DNA of 64,000 nucleotides from JANNNF01 sp040385825 (lineage in GTDB: Bacteria > Pseudomonadota > Alphaproteobacteria > Rhodobacterales > Rhodobacteraceae), in the NCBI GenBank assembly GCA_040385825.1, contig JAZKGQ010000006.1, positions 630,430 through 694,429 of the forward strand. The letters are read 5' to 3'. Below the pieces are notes generated by a model. It saw only the letters and a list, made by a program, of their open reading frames with translations, had not been told where the DNA came from and searched no databases. Below are positions 40,375-48,454 of the stretch, one piece after another. The translations under genes and the position numbers were made by a program. How positions within the stretch are numbered: the first letter of the stretch is position 1; every line of letters starts with the position of its first letter.

Positions 40375-40863
40375 ATGATCGTCAGGACTGCCGCCGTGAT
40401 GTGGCTTGCCTTGGGGCTTGGGGCTGCCTCGGCCCAGGATCTGGTCTCGGTGGGCGAGGTGGGCCCGTGGAGCATCTATGTCGACCCGACCGTCGGCAAT
40501 GGCTGTCTGATCAACGCGGTGTTCGAGGACGGGTCCGATGTGCGCATCGGATTGGATATGGACGCGGGCACCGGCTATATGATCGCGGCCAATTCGGCCT
40601 GGGAAGGCATCGAGGAAGGCACCGAATACCAGATCGGCCTTGATCTGGACGGCGAGGTCTACAACGGCACCGGCACCGGGATCATTCTGGATGATCTGCC
40701 GGGGGTCGATATTCCGTTTGAAACCGTCGACTTCCTGATGGATGTGGCGACCAAGCAGACCCTGACGCTGAGCAATGCCGAAGGCCCGGTCATGGTGATC
40801 GACCTGACCGACAGCCACGCCGCGCTGTTGCAGGCGCTGGAGTGTCAGGACAACCAGGGCTGA
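40375..40863 (+). CDS. Secreted protein of unknown function
   Basis: The 162-residue product has a clear signal peptide (MIVRTAAVMWLALGLGAASAQD) and an acidic, Gly-rich beta-type mature domain (VGPWSIYVDPTVGNGCLINAVFEDGSDVRIGLDMDAGTGYMIAANSAWEGIEEGTEYQIGLDLDG) with two Cys that could form a disulphide (GCLI and ALECQ). I do not recognise the family. An in-frame ATG at 40357 is an alternative start. It is followed by a GGATATTT-tailed hairpin repeat. Confidence 0.7.
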   Translation: MIVRTAAVMWLALGLGAASAQDLVSVGEVGPWSIYVDPTVGNGCLINAVFEDGSDVRIGLDMDAGTGYMIAANSAWEGIEEGTEYQIGLDLDGEVYNGTGTGIILDDLPGVDIPFETVDFLMDVATKQTLTLSNAEGPVMVIDLTDSHAALLQALECQDNQG

Positions 40864-40877
40864 CCCTGCACAAGGCG

Positions 40878-40920
40878 CCGGGGGACTGCAGGTCCCCCGG
40901 ACCCCCTCTGGGATATTTGT
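40878..40920. repeat. GC hairpin repeat with GGATATTTGT tail (copy A)
   Basis: CCGGGGGAC-TGCAG-GTCCCCCGG followed by ACCCCCTCTGGGATATTTGT. A matching copy lies at 58981-59018 after tctA. Both follow gene ends, so they may act as terminators as well as dispersed repeats. Confidence 0.7.
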
Positions 40921-40941
40921 ACCAATGTGAAAGGGCAAAAC

Positions 40942-41850
40942 ATGCTGTTGTTTTCACATGTCGAGACTGCCGGCCATGTCACGCCGCCCGGTCATCCTGA
41001 ACAGGTGGCGCGGTTTCAGGCGGTGATGGACGGGCTGGCGGGGTTCGATCTGGACCGGCGCGAGGCCCCGTTGGGGAATGAGGCTGATGTGCTGCGTTGC
41101 CATCCGCCCGGCTATCTGGCGCGGGTGAAGGCGGCGGTGCCCGGTCAGGGCTGGGCGCAACTGGACGGCGACACCTATCTGTCGCCGGGGTCTTTTGTTG
41201 CCGCCATGCGGGCAGTTGGCGGCATCTGTGCGGCGGTGGATGCGGTGATCGCGGGTGAAGGACGGCGCGCCTTTGTGGTGGCGCGGCCGCCGGGGCATCA
41301 TGCCGAAACCGAAACCGCCATGGGGTTTTGTCTGTTCGGCACGGTGGCGATTGCGGCCAAACGGGCGCTGGAGGTGCATGGGCTGTCGCGCGTGGCGATC
41401 GTCGATTTCGACGTGCATCACGGCAACGGCACGCAGGATCTGCTGTGGGACGAGGGTCGCTGCCTGTTCGCCTCGACCCATCAGATGCCCCTGTATCCGG
41501 GGTCGGGGGCACCGGACGAACGCGGCGCGCAGGGGCAGATACTGAACGTGCCGCTGCGCGAAGGGTCGGGCAGTCTGGCGATGCGGCAGGCCTATGAACG
41601 GGTGATCTTTCCGGCACTGAAGGCCTGGCAGCCAGAGCTGTTGCTGATCTCGGCCGGGTTCGATGCGCATGAGGCCGACCCGCTGGCCGGGCTGACCTGG
41701 CAGACCGAGGATTACGCCTGGGTCACGCAGGGCCTGTGCGATTTTGGCGGCGGGCGGGTGGTATCGGTGCTGGAGGGCGGTTATGATCTGCCAGCGCTGG
41801 CGGCATCGGTTGCCGCACATGTGGGCGTCTTAGCGGAGCAGGGCCAATGA
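40942..41850 (+). CDS. Histone-deacetylase-like (HDAC superfamily) hydrolase
   Basis: The 302-residue protein is a zinc-dependent deacetylase-like enzyme of the HDAC/acetylpolyamine amidohydrolase superfamily. The catalytic features are present: RPPGHHAE (His pair), VDFDVHHGNGTQ (Asp-His zinc ligand), LISAGFDAHEADPL (second zinc Asp) and LEGGYD. The physiological substrate is not known from sequence. The ATG at 40942 is chosen over an in-frame GTG at 40927. The stop overlaps xseB by 4 bp, so it heads the xseB-ispA-dxs operon. Confidence 0.9.
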   Translation: MLLFSHVETAGHVTPPGHPEQVARFQAVMDGLAGFDLDRREAPLGNEADVLRCHPPGYLARVKAAVPGQGWAQLDGDTYLSPGSFVAAMRAVGGICAAVDAVIAGEGRRAFVVARPPGHHAETETAMGFCLFGTVAIAAKRALEVHGLSRVAIVDFDVHHGNGTQDLLWDEGRCLFASTHQMPLYPGSGAPDERGAQGQILNVPLREGSGSLAMRQAYERVIFPALKAWQPELLLISAGFDAHEADPLAGLTWQTEDYAWVTQGLCDFGGGRVVSVLEGGYDLPALAASVAAHVGVLAEQGQ

Positions 41851-42086
41851 CCGACACACCGATTGCCGAGATGAGCTTTGAGCAGGCCATGGCCGCACTT
41901 GAGGCGGTGGTGGGCCAGTTGGAGCGTGGCGATGTGGCGCTGGAGGCGTCGATTGCGCTGTACGAACGCGGGGCGGCGCTGAAGGCGCATTGTGCGGGAA
42001 AGCTGCGCGAGGCCGAGGAAAAGGTGGAACTGATCCGCGCGCAGGAAGGCCGCGCGGTGGGCACGACCCCGGTGGAGGGGCTTTGA
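41847..42086 (+). CDS. xseB: Exodeoxyribonuclease VII small subunit
   Basis: XseB combines with XseA to degrade single-stranded DNA. The 79-residue protein has the family core MSFEQAMAALEAVVGQLERGDVALEASIALYERGAALKAHCAGKLREAEEKVELI. It overlaps both neighbours by 4 bp. xseA is not in the window. Confidence 0.96.
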   Translation: MTDTPIAEMSFEQAMAALEAVVGQLERGDVALEASIALYERGAALKAHCAGKLREAEEKVELIRAQEGRAVGTTPVEGL

Positions 42087-42952
42087 GCTTTGCCACCCTG
42101 CTGGCGCGCGATGCGGGGCTGATCCAGACCCGTCTGGATGCAGCACTGGCGCACCGTGCCGAGGTGCCGGTGGTGGCCGCGATGCGCTATGCCGTGCAGG
42201 GCGGCAAGCGTCTGCGCGGGTTTCTGGTGCTGGAATCGGCGCGGATGCTGGGGGTGACCGAGGGCCGCGCCCTGAGTGCGGCGGCGGCGGTCGAGGCGCT
42301 GCACGCCTACAGCCTTGTGCATGATGACCTGCCGTCGATGGATGATGACGACCTGCGCCGGGGTCTGCCGACCGTTCATGTGAGATGGGATGAGGCGACG
42401 GCGGTGCTGGCGGGTGACGCGCTGCAAACGCTGGCGTTTGAATTGCTGTGTGATCCGGCGATCGGGGCGGCAGAGGTGCGGATTGCGCTGGTGGCGGGGC
42501 TGGCGCGGGCGTCGGGGGCCGAAGGCATGGTGCTGGGTCAGGCGCTGGACATTGCCGCCGAAACCGCCATGGCCCCGCTGACGCTGGACCAGATCACCGC
42601 CTTGCAGGCCGGCAAGACCGGCGCGCTGATCGGGTGGGCGGCGCAGGCCGGGGCCGTGCTGGCGGGGACGGATGTGGCGCCGCTGCGCGCCTATGCCACG
42701 GCCGTCGGGCTTGCCTTTCAGATCGCCGATGACATTCTGGATGTGACGGGCGATGCCACCAAGGCGGGCAAGCGGCTGCACAAGGATGCCGAGGCGGGCA
42801 AGGCCACTTTCGTCTCGCTTCTGGGGCTGGACGCCGCGCGGGCGCGGGCCAGGGCGCTGGTCGATCAGGCGGAAGGCCACCTGTCGCCCTATGGTGCGGC
42901 GGCGGGCAACTTGATTGCGGCGGCGCGCTTCGTTATCGCACGCGAGAGTTAA
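42083..42952 (+). CDS. ispA: Polyprenyl (farnesyl) diphosphate synthase IspA
   Basis: IspA condenses C5 units to farnesyl (or geranylgeranyl) diphosphate. The 289-residue protein has the first Asp-rich motif (YSLVHDDLPSMDDDDLRRGLPTVH) and the second (FQIADDILDVTGD), with GGKRLRGFLV at the start. I place the start at a TTG (42083) in a TTGA overlap with the xseB stop and GGAGG 4 nt before it; no ATG fits. Coupling to dxs links DXP pathway entry with chain elongation. Confidence 0.93.
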   Translation: MSFATLLARDAGLIQTRLDAALAHRAEVPVVAAMRYAVQGGKRLRGFLVLESARMLGVTEGRALSAAAAVEALHAYSLVHDDLPSMDDDDLRRGLPTVHVRWDEATAVLAGDALQTLAFELLCDPAIGAAEVRIALVAGLARASGAEGMVLGQALDIAAETAMAPLTLDQITALQAGKTGALIGWAAQAGAVLAGTDVAPLRAYATAVGLAFQIADDILDVTGDATKAGKRLHKDAEAGKATFVSLLGLDAARARARALVDQAEGHLSPYGAAAGNLIAAARFVIARES

Positions 42953-42967
42953 TGCCCGGAGGGGATG

Positions 42968-44878
42968 ATGGACCGACCCAAGACCCCCGTGCTGGACCGG
43001 GTGAAGATCCCCGCCGACATGAAGGCGCTGACCGACCGCGAGCTGCGGCTGCTGGCTGATGAACTGCGCGCCGAGACGATTTCGGCGGTGTCGGTGACGG
43101 GCGGCCATCTGGGCGCAGGTCTGGGGGTGGTGGAATTGACCGTGGCGCTGCACGCGGTGTTCGACACGCCGCGCGACAAGCTGATCTGGGACGTGGGCCA
43201 CCAGTGCTATCCGCACAAGATATTGACCGGGCGGCGCGACCGCATCCGCAGCCTGCGCACCGAAGGCGGGTTGTCGGGGTTCACCAAGCGCAGCGAGTCG
43301 CCCTATGACCCGTTCGGGGCGGCGCATAGCTCGACCTCGATTTCGGCCGCGCTTGGCTTTGCCATGGCTGCCGATCTGGGCGGCGATCCGGGTGATGCTA
43401 TTGCAGTGATCGGCGACGGGTCGATGAGTGCCGGCATGGCGTTCGAGGCGATGAACAACGCGGGCCATCTGAAAAAGCGGCTGTTCGTCATTCTGAACGA
43501 CAACGAAATGTCGATTGCCCCGCCGACCGGGGCACTGTCGTCGTACCTGTCGCGGCTTTATGCCGAACCGCCGATGCATGATCTGAAACAGGCGGCGAAG
43601 GGGTTTGTGTCGCTGCTGCCGGAACCCTTGCAGGAAGGGGCGCGGCGGGCCAAGGAAATGCTGAAAGGCATGGCCGTGGGCGGTACCCTGTTCGAGGAGT
43701 TGGGATTTTCCTACATCGGCCCGATTGATGGCCATGATCTGGACCAGTTGCTGCCGGTGCTGCGCACCGCCAGGGCGCGGGCGACCGGGCCGATCCTGCT
43801 GCATGTGATCACCAAGAAGGGCAAAGGCTATGCCCCCGCCGAGGCCGCGCGCGACAAGGGCCATGCGACGGGCAAGTTCGACGTGCTGACCGGGGTGCAG
43901 GCCAAGGCGGTGTCGAATGCGCCCAGCTATACCAAGGTGTTCGCCCAGTCCCTGATCCGGCAGGCCGAGGCCGACAGCCGCATCGTGGCGGTGACGGCGG
44001 CGATGCCGGATGGCACCGGGCTGAACCTGTTTGCCGACCGCTTTCCCAAACGCTGCTTTGACGTGGGCATTGCCGAACAGCACGCAGTGACGTTTTCCGC
44101 GGGTCTTGCCGCGGGGGGGATGAAGCCGTTCTGCACGATCTATTCCACCTTCCTGCAACGCGGGTATGATCAGGTGGTGCATGACGTGGCGATCCAGCGT
44201 CTGCCGGTGCGCTTTGCCATCGACCGGGCCGGGTTGGTGGGGGCCGATGGCGCGACCCATGCCGGGGCGTTCGATGTGGCCTATCTGGCGAACCTGCCCG
44301 GCTTTGTGGTGATGGCCGCAGCGGATGAGGCTGAACTGGTGCATATGGTTGCCACCGCGGCGGCGCATGACGACGGGCCGATTGCCTTCCGCTTTCCGCG
44401 CGGCGATGGCACGGGGTGCGAGATGCCAGCAGCGGGCGTGCCGCTGGAGATCGGCCGGGGACGGTTGATCCGCGAGGGCAACCGGGTGGCGATCCTGTCC
44501 TTTGGCACAAGGCTGGCCGAGGTTCTGAAAGCTGCCGAAGGGCTGGCGGCGCGGGGTCTGTCGCCGACCGTGGTGGATGCCCGCTTTGCCAAGCCGCTGG
44601 ACCGTGACCTGATCCTGAACCTTGCCCGCAACCATGAGGCCTTGATCACCGTCGAGGAGGGCGCGGTCGGCGGGTTCGGCAGCCATGTCGCGCAGTTGCT
44701 GGCCGATGAGGGCGTGTTCGACCGGGGGCTGAAGTACCGCTCGATGGTGCTGCCGGACATCTTCATTGATCAGGCCAGCCCTGACCGGATGTATCAGGTC
44801 GCTGGCATGGATGCGGCGCAGATCGAGGCACGGGTGCTGCACACGCTTGGGGTGGCGGTCGTGGGACTGCGGGCGTGA
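42968..44878 (+). CDS. dxs: 1-Deoxy-D-xylulose-5-phosphate synthase
   Basis: Dxs makes DXP from pyruvate and glyceraldehyde 3-phosphate using thiamine diphosphate; it is the first enzyme of the MEP pathway. The 636-residue protein has the TPP motif GDGSMSAGMAFEAMNNAG...VILNDNEMSI, the catalytic Glu region VGIAEQHAVTFSAGLA, the FAIDRAGLVG motif and the C-terminal transketolase domain. Two ATGs overlap at 42965 and 42968; the second has better spacing from GGAGG. TPP dependence is notable next to the TPP transporter downstream. Confidence 0.97.
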   Translation: MDRPKTPVLDRVKIPADMKALTDRELRLLADELRAETISAVSVTGGHLGAGLGVVELTVALHAVFDTPRDKLIWDVGHQCYPHKILTGRRDRIRSLRTEGGLSGFTKRSESPYDPFGAAHSSTSISAALGFAMAADLGGDPGDAIAVIGDGSMSAGMAFEAMNNAGHLKKRLFVILNDNEMSIAPPTGALSSYLSRLYAEPPMHDLKQAAKGFVSLLPEPLQEGARRAKEMLKGMAVGGTLFEELGFSYIGPIDGHDLDQLLPVLRTARARATGPILLHVITKKGKGYAPAEAARDKGHATGKFDVLTGVQAKAVSNAPSYTKVFAQSLIRQAEADSRIVAVTAAMPDGTGLNLFADRFPKRCFDVGIAEQHAVTFSAGLAAGGMKPFCTIYSTFLQRGYDQVVHDVAIQRLPVRFAIDRAGLVGADGATHAGAFDVAYLANLPGFVVMAAADEAELVHMVATAAAHDDGPIAFRFPRGDGTGCEMPAAGVPLEIGRGRLIREGNRVAILSFGTRLAEVLKAAEGLAARGLSPTVVDARFAKPLDRDLILNLARNHEALITVEEGAVGGFGSHVAQLLADEGVFDRGLKYRSMVLPDIFIDQASPDRMYQVAGMDAAQIEARVLHTLGVAVVGLRA

Positions 44879-44951
44879 AAGGCGGTGCAGACCCCCATGC
44901 TGCGGTGTCCCGGCGTGGGGCGCTGTTGTAAGTATTTGAAAGTATGTATAT

Positions 44952-45647
44952 TTACCGGCTTTCGCCAAGATAGGCTTGCAGCGCCTCAGGCGGATTGGCG
45001 AACAGATCGGCGGTGCTGACGGGGGCATGCGCTTTGCCATTTGCCACCAGCACGGTCTGCGGGCAGAGGTGCCGGGCATCGGCAGGGTCATGGGTGACCA
45101 TCAGCAGCGCCGCCCCGGTGGCCCCTGCGACCGAGGCCACAAGGTCCAGCATTTCGGACTTCAGCGCCGGGCCGAGTGCGGCAAAGGGTTCGTCCAGCAA
45201 CAGCAGGGGTCTGGCCCGCAGCAAGGCGCGGGCAAGGGCCGCGCGCCCCTGCTGACCGCCCGAAAGCTGGGCGGGTTTGCGGGGACCGAAGCCCGCAAGG
45301 CCGACCTGGGCCAGGGCGTCTTCGACCGCCTTGTGCTGGGCAGGCGACAGGCGCAGCGCGGGGTTCAGCCCGAGGCCCAGGTTTTGCGCGATCGTCAGAT
45401 GCGGGAACAGGTTCTGGTCCTGAAACAGGATGCTGACGGGCCGGGTGCCGGCAGGGCCAAGGGGCTGGCCGTTCCACTGAATTTCCCCCGAGGCGTGGGG
45501 AATGAAACCTGCAATCGCCGCCAGCAGCGTGGATTTGCCCGCCCCCGACGGCCCGATCAGCGCCACGCGGTCGCCGGGGTTGACCTGCCAGTCGGCGGTC
45601 AGGGCAAAGTTGCCGACGGTCAGGTGCAGGTCACGCAGGGTCAGCAT
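44952..45647 (-). CDS. thiQ: Thiamine ABC transporter ATP-binding protein ThiQ
   Basis: ThiQ powers thiamine/TPP import. The 231-residue ATPase has Walker A GPSGAGKST, the Q loop FQDQNLFPHLT, the signature LSGGQQGR and Walker B LLLLDEPFAALG, followed by THD. The ATG at 45647 lies inside the thiP coding end (17-bp overlap). Third gene of the riboswitch-controlled thiB-thiP-thiQ operon. Confidence 0.93.
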   Translation of the reverse strand: MLTLRDLHLTVGNFALTADWQVNPGDRVALIGPSGAGKSTLLAAIAGFIPHASGEIQWNGQPLGPAGTRPVSILFQDQNLFPHLTIAQNLGLGLNPALRLSPAQHKAVEDALAQVGLAGFGPRKPAQLSGGQQGRAALARALLRARPLLLLDEPFAALGPALKSEMLDLVASVAGATGAALLMVTHDPADARHLCPQTVLVANGKAHAPVSTADLFANPPEALQAYLGESR

Positions 45648-47181
45648 GGCGGCCTCCCTGGTCACAGGCCCAGAACAGGGCAAAGCTGAGCGTCACGAGG
45701 ATCAGGGCGGCGGCGGCGGCAGCCTCCATCCGGTAGGCGCCCATCAGGCGGTGTACGACCAGCGGCAGGGTTGCGCCCTGATCCGTGGCGAACAGCGCAA
45801 TCACCCCCAGATCGCCCATCGACAGCGCGGCCGCAATGCCTGCGCCAAAGCCCAAGGGGCGGGCAAGCCGGGGCAGGGTCAGCCAACGCAGCCGGGCAAG
45901 ACCGTGCAGCGACAGGCTGCTTGCAAGGCGGTCATAACCTTGGTGCAGGGCGCGGGCCTCGGGCAGCAGCAGGCGATAGAGAAAGGGCAGCGACAGGGCC
46001 GTGTTGACAAGGATCGTCACCGGCAGCGCCAGACGGGCAGGGGGCACCAAGGGTTGCGCCAGCAGGAACAATCCGGTGCCCAGCACAAGGCCCGAGGTGG
46101 CCAGCGGCAGCATCGCCACCGCATCGAACAGCCGGTTGGGCCGGGCGGCCACAGCCAGCGCCAGCGTCAGGGCGGCGGCGGTGGACAGCGTGGCCGACAC
46201 CAGCGCCACCAGAAGCGAGCGCAGGGTGGCAGGCCACAGGCTGGCGGGCAGGTCGGCAAGGCCGGGCAGGCCGCGCAGCACGACTGCGCCAAGCGGCAGG
46301 ATCAGGAACAGGGCGGCGGCCAGAATGACGGCGGCGTCCATCCCCTTGCGCCAGCCGCCCGGCGCGGCGGGCAGGGTGGCACGGTCCTGCCCCGCGCCAA
46401 AGGCGGCGGGCCGCGCCAGCCCCCATGCGGCACTGGCGGCAATCGCGCAGAGCAGGAATTGCAGCCCCGCCAGCGTGGCCGCCCGCCCCAGATCATAGTC
46501 AAACCGCAGCGCCTGATAGATGGCGAGTTCCACCGTAGTAGCCCGTGGTCCGCCACCAAGGGTCAGCGCCACGGCAAAGCTGGTCAGGCACAGGGTGAAG
46601 ATGATCAGTGCGGCCCCTGGCAGCACTTCGCGCAGCATCGGGGCCTCCAGATGGCGAAAGCTGTCGCGGGGGGCAAAGCCCAGGGATTGGCCGAGGCGGA
46701 AGCGTTCGGCAGGGATGGCCTGCCAGCCTTGCAGGATCATCCTTGTCGCCAGCGGCAGGTTCAGGAACACATGGGCCAGCACCACCCCGTGCAGCCCGTA
46801 GATCGACAGCGGCGGCAGGCCGATCAGCGACAGGCCGCCATTCAGCAGACCGGACCGGCCAAAGACAGCGATCAGGCCGAGGGTGGCCACGATGACCGGC
46901 AGCAGGAACGGCGCGCCCATCAGGGTGATCAGCGCGCGCCGCCCGACAAAGCGGCGGCGGGCCAGCGCGCGGGCGACGGGAATGGCCAGCAGGGTCGACA
47001 CCGCGGCCGACAGGGCCGCCTGCAACAGGGTAAAGCGGACTGCAGCCCAGTCGGCGGGCGTCGGGGTGAACCCTTCGGCGCGCAGCGACAGGGCCGCAAG
47101 GGGGGCCAGAACAAAGCCTGCCAGCCCAGCGGCCACCGCCGCTGCGCCAAGCCTTGTGATCACCGGCCCCCCCATTGTCAT
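45631..47181 (-). CDS. thiP: Thiamine ABC transporter permease ThiP
   Basis: ThiP is the two-domain permease of the thiamine transporter. The 516-residue protein has about twelve membrane helices with two ABC permease EAA loops (QGWQAIPAERFRLGQSLGFAPRDSFRHLEAP and HQGYDRLASSLSLHGLARLRWLTLPRLARPLG). Such internal duplication is characteristic of ThiP. The start at 47181 lies just inside the end of thiB; an ATG at 47175 is equally possible. Confidence 0.93.
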   Translation of the reverse strand: MTMGGPVITRLGAAAVAAGLAGFVLAPLAALSLRAEGFTPTPADWAAVRFTLLQAALSAAVSTLLAIPVARALARRRFVGRRALITLMGAPFLLPVIVATLGLIAVFGRSGLLNGGLSLIGLPPLSIYGLHGVVLAHVFLNLPLATRMILQGWQAIPAERFRLGQSLGFAPRDSFRHLEAPMLREVLPGAALIIFTLCLTSFAVALTLGGGPRATTVELAIYQALRFDYDLGRAATLAGLQFLLCAIAASAAWGLARPAAFGAGQDRATLPAAPGGWRKGMDAAVILAAALFLILPLGAVVLRGLPGLADLPASLWPATLRSLLVALVSATLSTAAALTLALAVAARPNRLFDAVAMLPLATSGLVLGTGLFLLAQPLVPPARLALPVTILVNTALSLPFLYRLLLPEARALHQGYDRLASSLSLHGLARLRWLTLPRLARPLGFGAGIAAALSMGDLGVIALFATDQGATLPLVVHRLMGAYRMEAAAAAALILVTLSFALFWACDQGGRHADPA

Positions 47182-47182
47182 G

Positions 47183-48163
47183 TCACCGCGACAGGGCGGT
47201 CTGCCATTCGGCAAGGGCCGCATCGCGGGCGGCCTGGGCCTCGGTGGCCGACAGCAGCAGCGAGGTTGCCGGACGCAGCGATTCAAACCCTTCGGGCAGG
47301 CCCGCTGCGGGGGTGACGGCAGGATACATCCAGTTGGTGGTGGGAATCACCGCCTGAAAGCCGTCGGTCTGCATGAAGGCCAGGAAGGCATCGGCCAATG
47401 CCGGCTGATCGGTGGCCGCCAGTTTGCCTGCCACCTCGACCTGCATGTAGTGGCCTTCGCTGAAGGGGGCGGCAGATTTGGTGGCGTCCTGCTCGGCGAT
47501 CAGGTGATAGGCGGGCGAGGTGGTGTAGGACAGGGCCATGTCGGCCTCGCCTTCCAGAAACAGGCCGTAAGCCTCGGACCAGCCGGGGGTCACGGTCACG
47601 ATGTTGTCGGCAAGATCCGCCCAGATCTGCGGGGCCTTGTCGCCGTAGGCCGCCTTGACCCACATTAGCAGGCCAAGACCGGGGGTCGAGGACCGGGGGT
47701 CCTGAATCACGATCTTGAGGTCGGAGGCGGCCAGATCCGTGAACGAGGTGGGCGGGGTGGTCAGTTTGGTGTTGTCATAGACAAAGGCGAACCAGCCCCA
47801 GTCGAAGGGCAGGAAATTCGCATCATCAAAGGGCACCGGCAGGTCGGTCTTGGCCGTGATGCCATGCGGGGCGAACAGGCCGGTGGCGGTGGCCGCCGCC
47901 GTCAGGTTGGTATCAAGGCCCAGTACGACATCGGCGTCGGACGAAGGCCCTTCCAACTGAATGCGCGCCAGCAGGGCGGCGCCGTCGCCTGCCCCGACGA
48001 ATTGCAGATCGCAGGCGCAGGTGGCCTCGAACGCCTTTTCGATGGCGGGGCCGGGGCCCCATTCGGAAACGAAGCTGTCATAGGTCAGCACGGTAAGCAC
48101 GGGGGTTTCAGCCATTGCCGTGGTGGCAAGGACAGACAGGCCCGCAGCGAGGAGTTTGGTCAT
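47183..48163 (-). CDS. thiB: Thiamine-binding periplasmic protein ThiB
   Basis: ThiB captures thiamine, TMP and TPP in the periplasm. The 326-residue product has a signal peptide (MTKLLAAGLSVLATTAMAETP) and the family motifs VLTVLTYDSFVSEWGPGPAIEKAFEATCACDLQFVGAGDGAALLARIQLEG, ADVVLGLDTNL and PFDWGWFAFVYD. The ATG at 48163 lies downstream of the TPP riboswitch. The longer in-frame ORF runs into the riboswitch and is rejected. Confidence 0.95.
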   Translation of the reverse strand: MTKLLAAGLSVLATTAMAETPVLTVLTYDSFVSEWGPGPAIEKAFEATCACDLQFVGAGDGAALLARIQLEGPSSDADVVLGLDTNLTAAATATGLFAPHGITAKTDLPVPFDDANFLPFDWGWFAFVYDNTKLTTPPTSFTDLAASDLKIVIQDPRSSTPGLGLLMWVKAAYGDKAPQIWADLADNIVTVTPGWSEAYGLFLEGEADMALSYTTSPAYHLIAEQDATKSAAPFSEGHYMQVEVAGKLAATDQPALADAFLAFMQTDGFQAVIPTTNWMYPAVTPAAGLPEGFESLRPATSLLLSATEAQAARDAALAEWQTALSR

Positions 48164-48212
48164 GGTTTCTCCATTCTGCGACGGTATAGGTCGGGAATGG
48201 GGATACCCCATG

Positions 48213-48305
48213 CACCTTCCCTCCGCCGGTATGATCCGGTTCAGGTTCAACGGGTCCGCTTGCGCATCTCAGCCAGGGGTCTTGCGACCCATGGCACCCC
48301 GAGGT
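48213..48305 (-). ncRNA. TPP riboswitch (THI element)
   Basis: The minus strand carries the diagnostic blocks in order: TCGGGGTGCC, a short variable stem, GGCTGAGATG, ACCCGTTGAACCTGA and CCGGATCATACCGGCGGAGGGAAG. It lies 50 nt before thiB. Binding TPP would lower expression of the transporter, most likely by masking the thiB ribosome site. Confidence 0.95.
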
Positions 48306-48366
48306 GAGGCGGACCATAGGCGAAACCGGGCGCTGTGCAAGGGGGGTTGTGGGGGGCACCCGGAAT

Positions 48367-48385
48367 GGCGGGGTGAACCCCGCCC
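48367..48385. repeat. Small GC palindrome of the GGCGGGGT-GAA-CCCCGCC type
   Basis: GGCGGGG and CCCCGCC flank a short loop, with AAT before and CTAC after. It lies in the 149-bp gap between the TPP riboswitch and the clpB stop and resembles dispersed palindromes common in this bacterial family. Confidence 0.45.
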
Positions 48386-48429
48386 TACGGGTTGGGTGGA
48401 GTGGGTGATGCCAGCCGACGAGGGCGGGG

Positions 48430-48452
48430 GGATGGGCGACAGGCGCCCATCC
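48430..48452 (-). terminator. Hairpin after clpB
   Basis: GGATGGGCG and CGCCCATCC form a 9-bp stem with a 5-nt loop 3 bp after the clpB stop. No T tract is present. Confidence 0.4.
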
Positions 48453-48454
48453 GG

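Noticed and set aside
41723..45091. Very long open frame (1122 codons) on the minus strand
   Set aside because: It is antisense to ispA and dxs, whose motifs are complete. Its translation is His/Arg/Gln rich and without domains, a typical GC-rich codon shadow.
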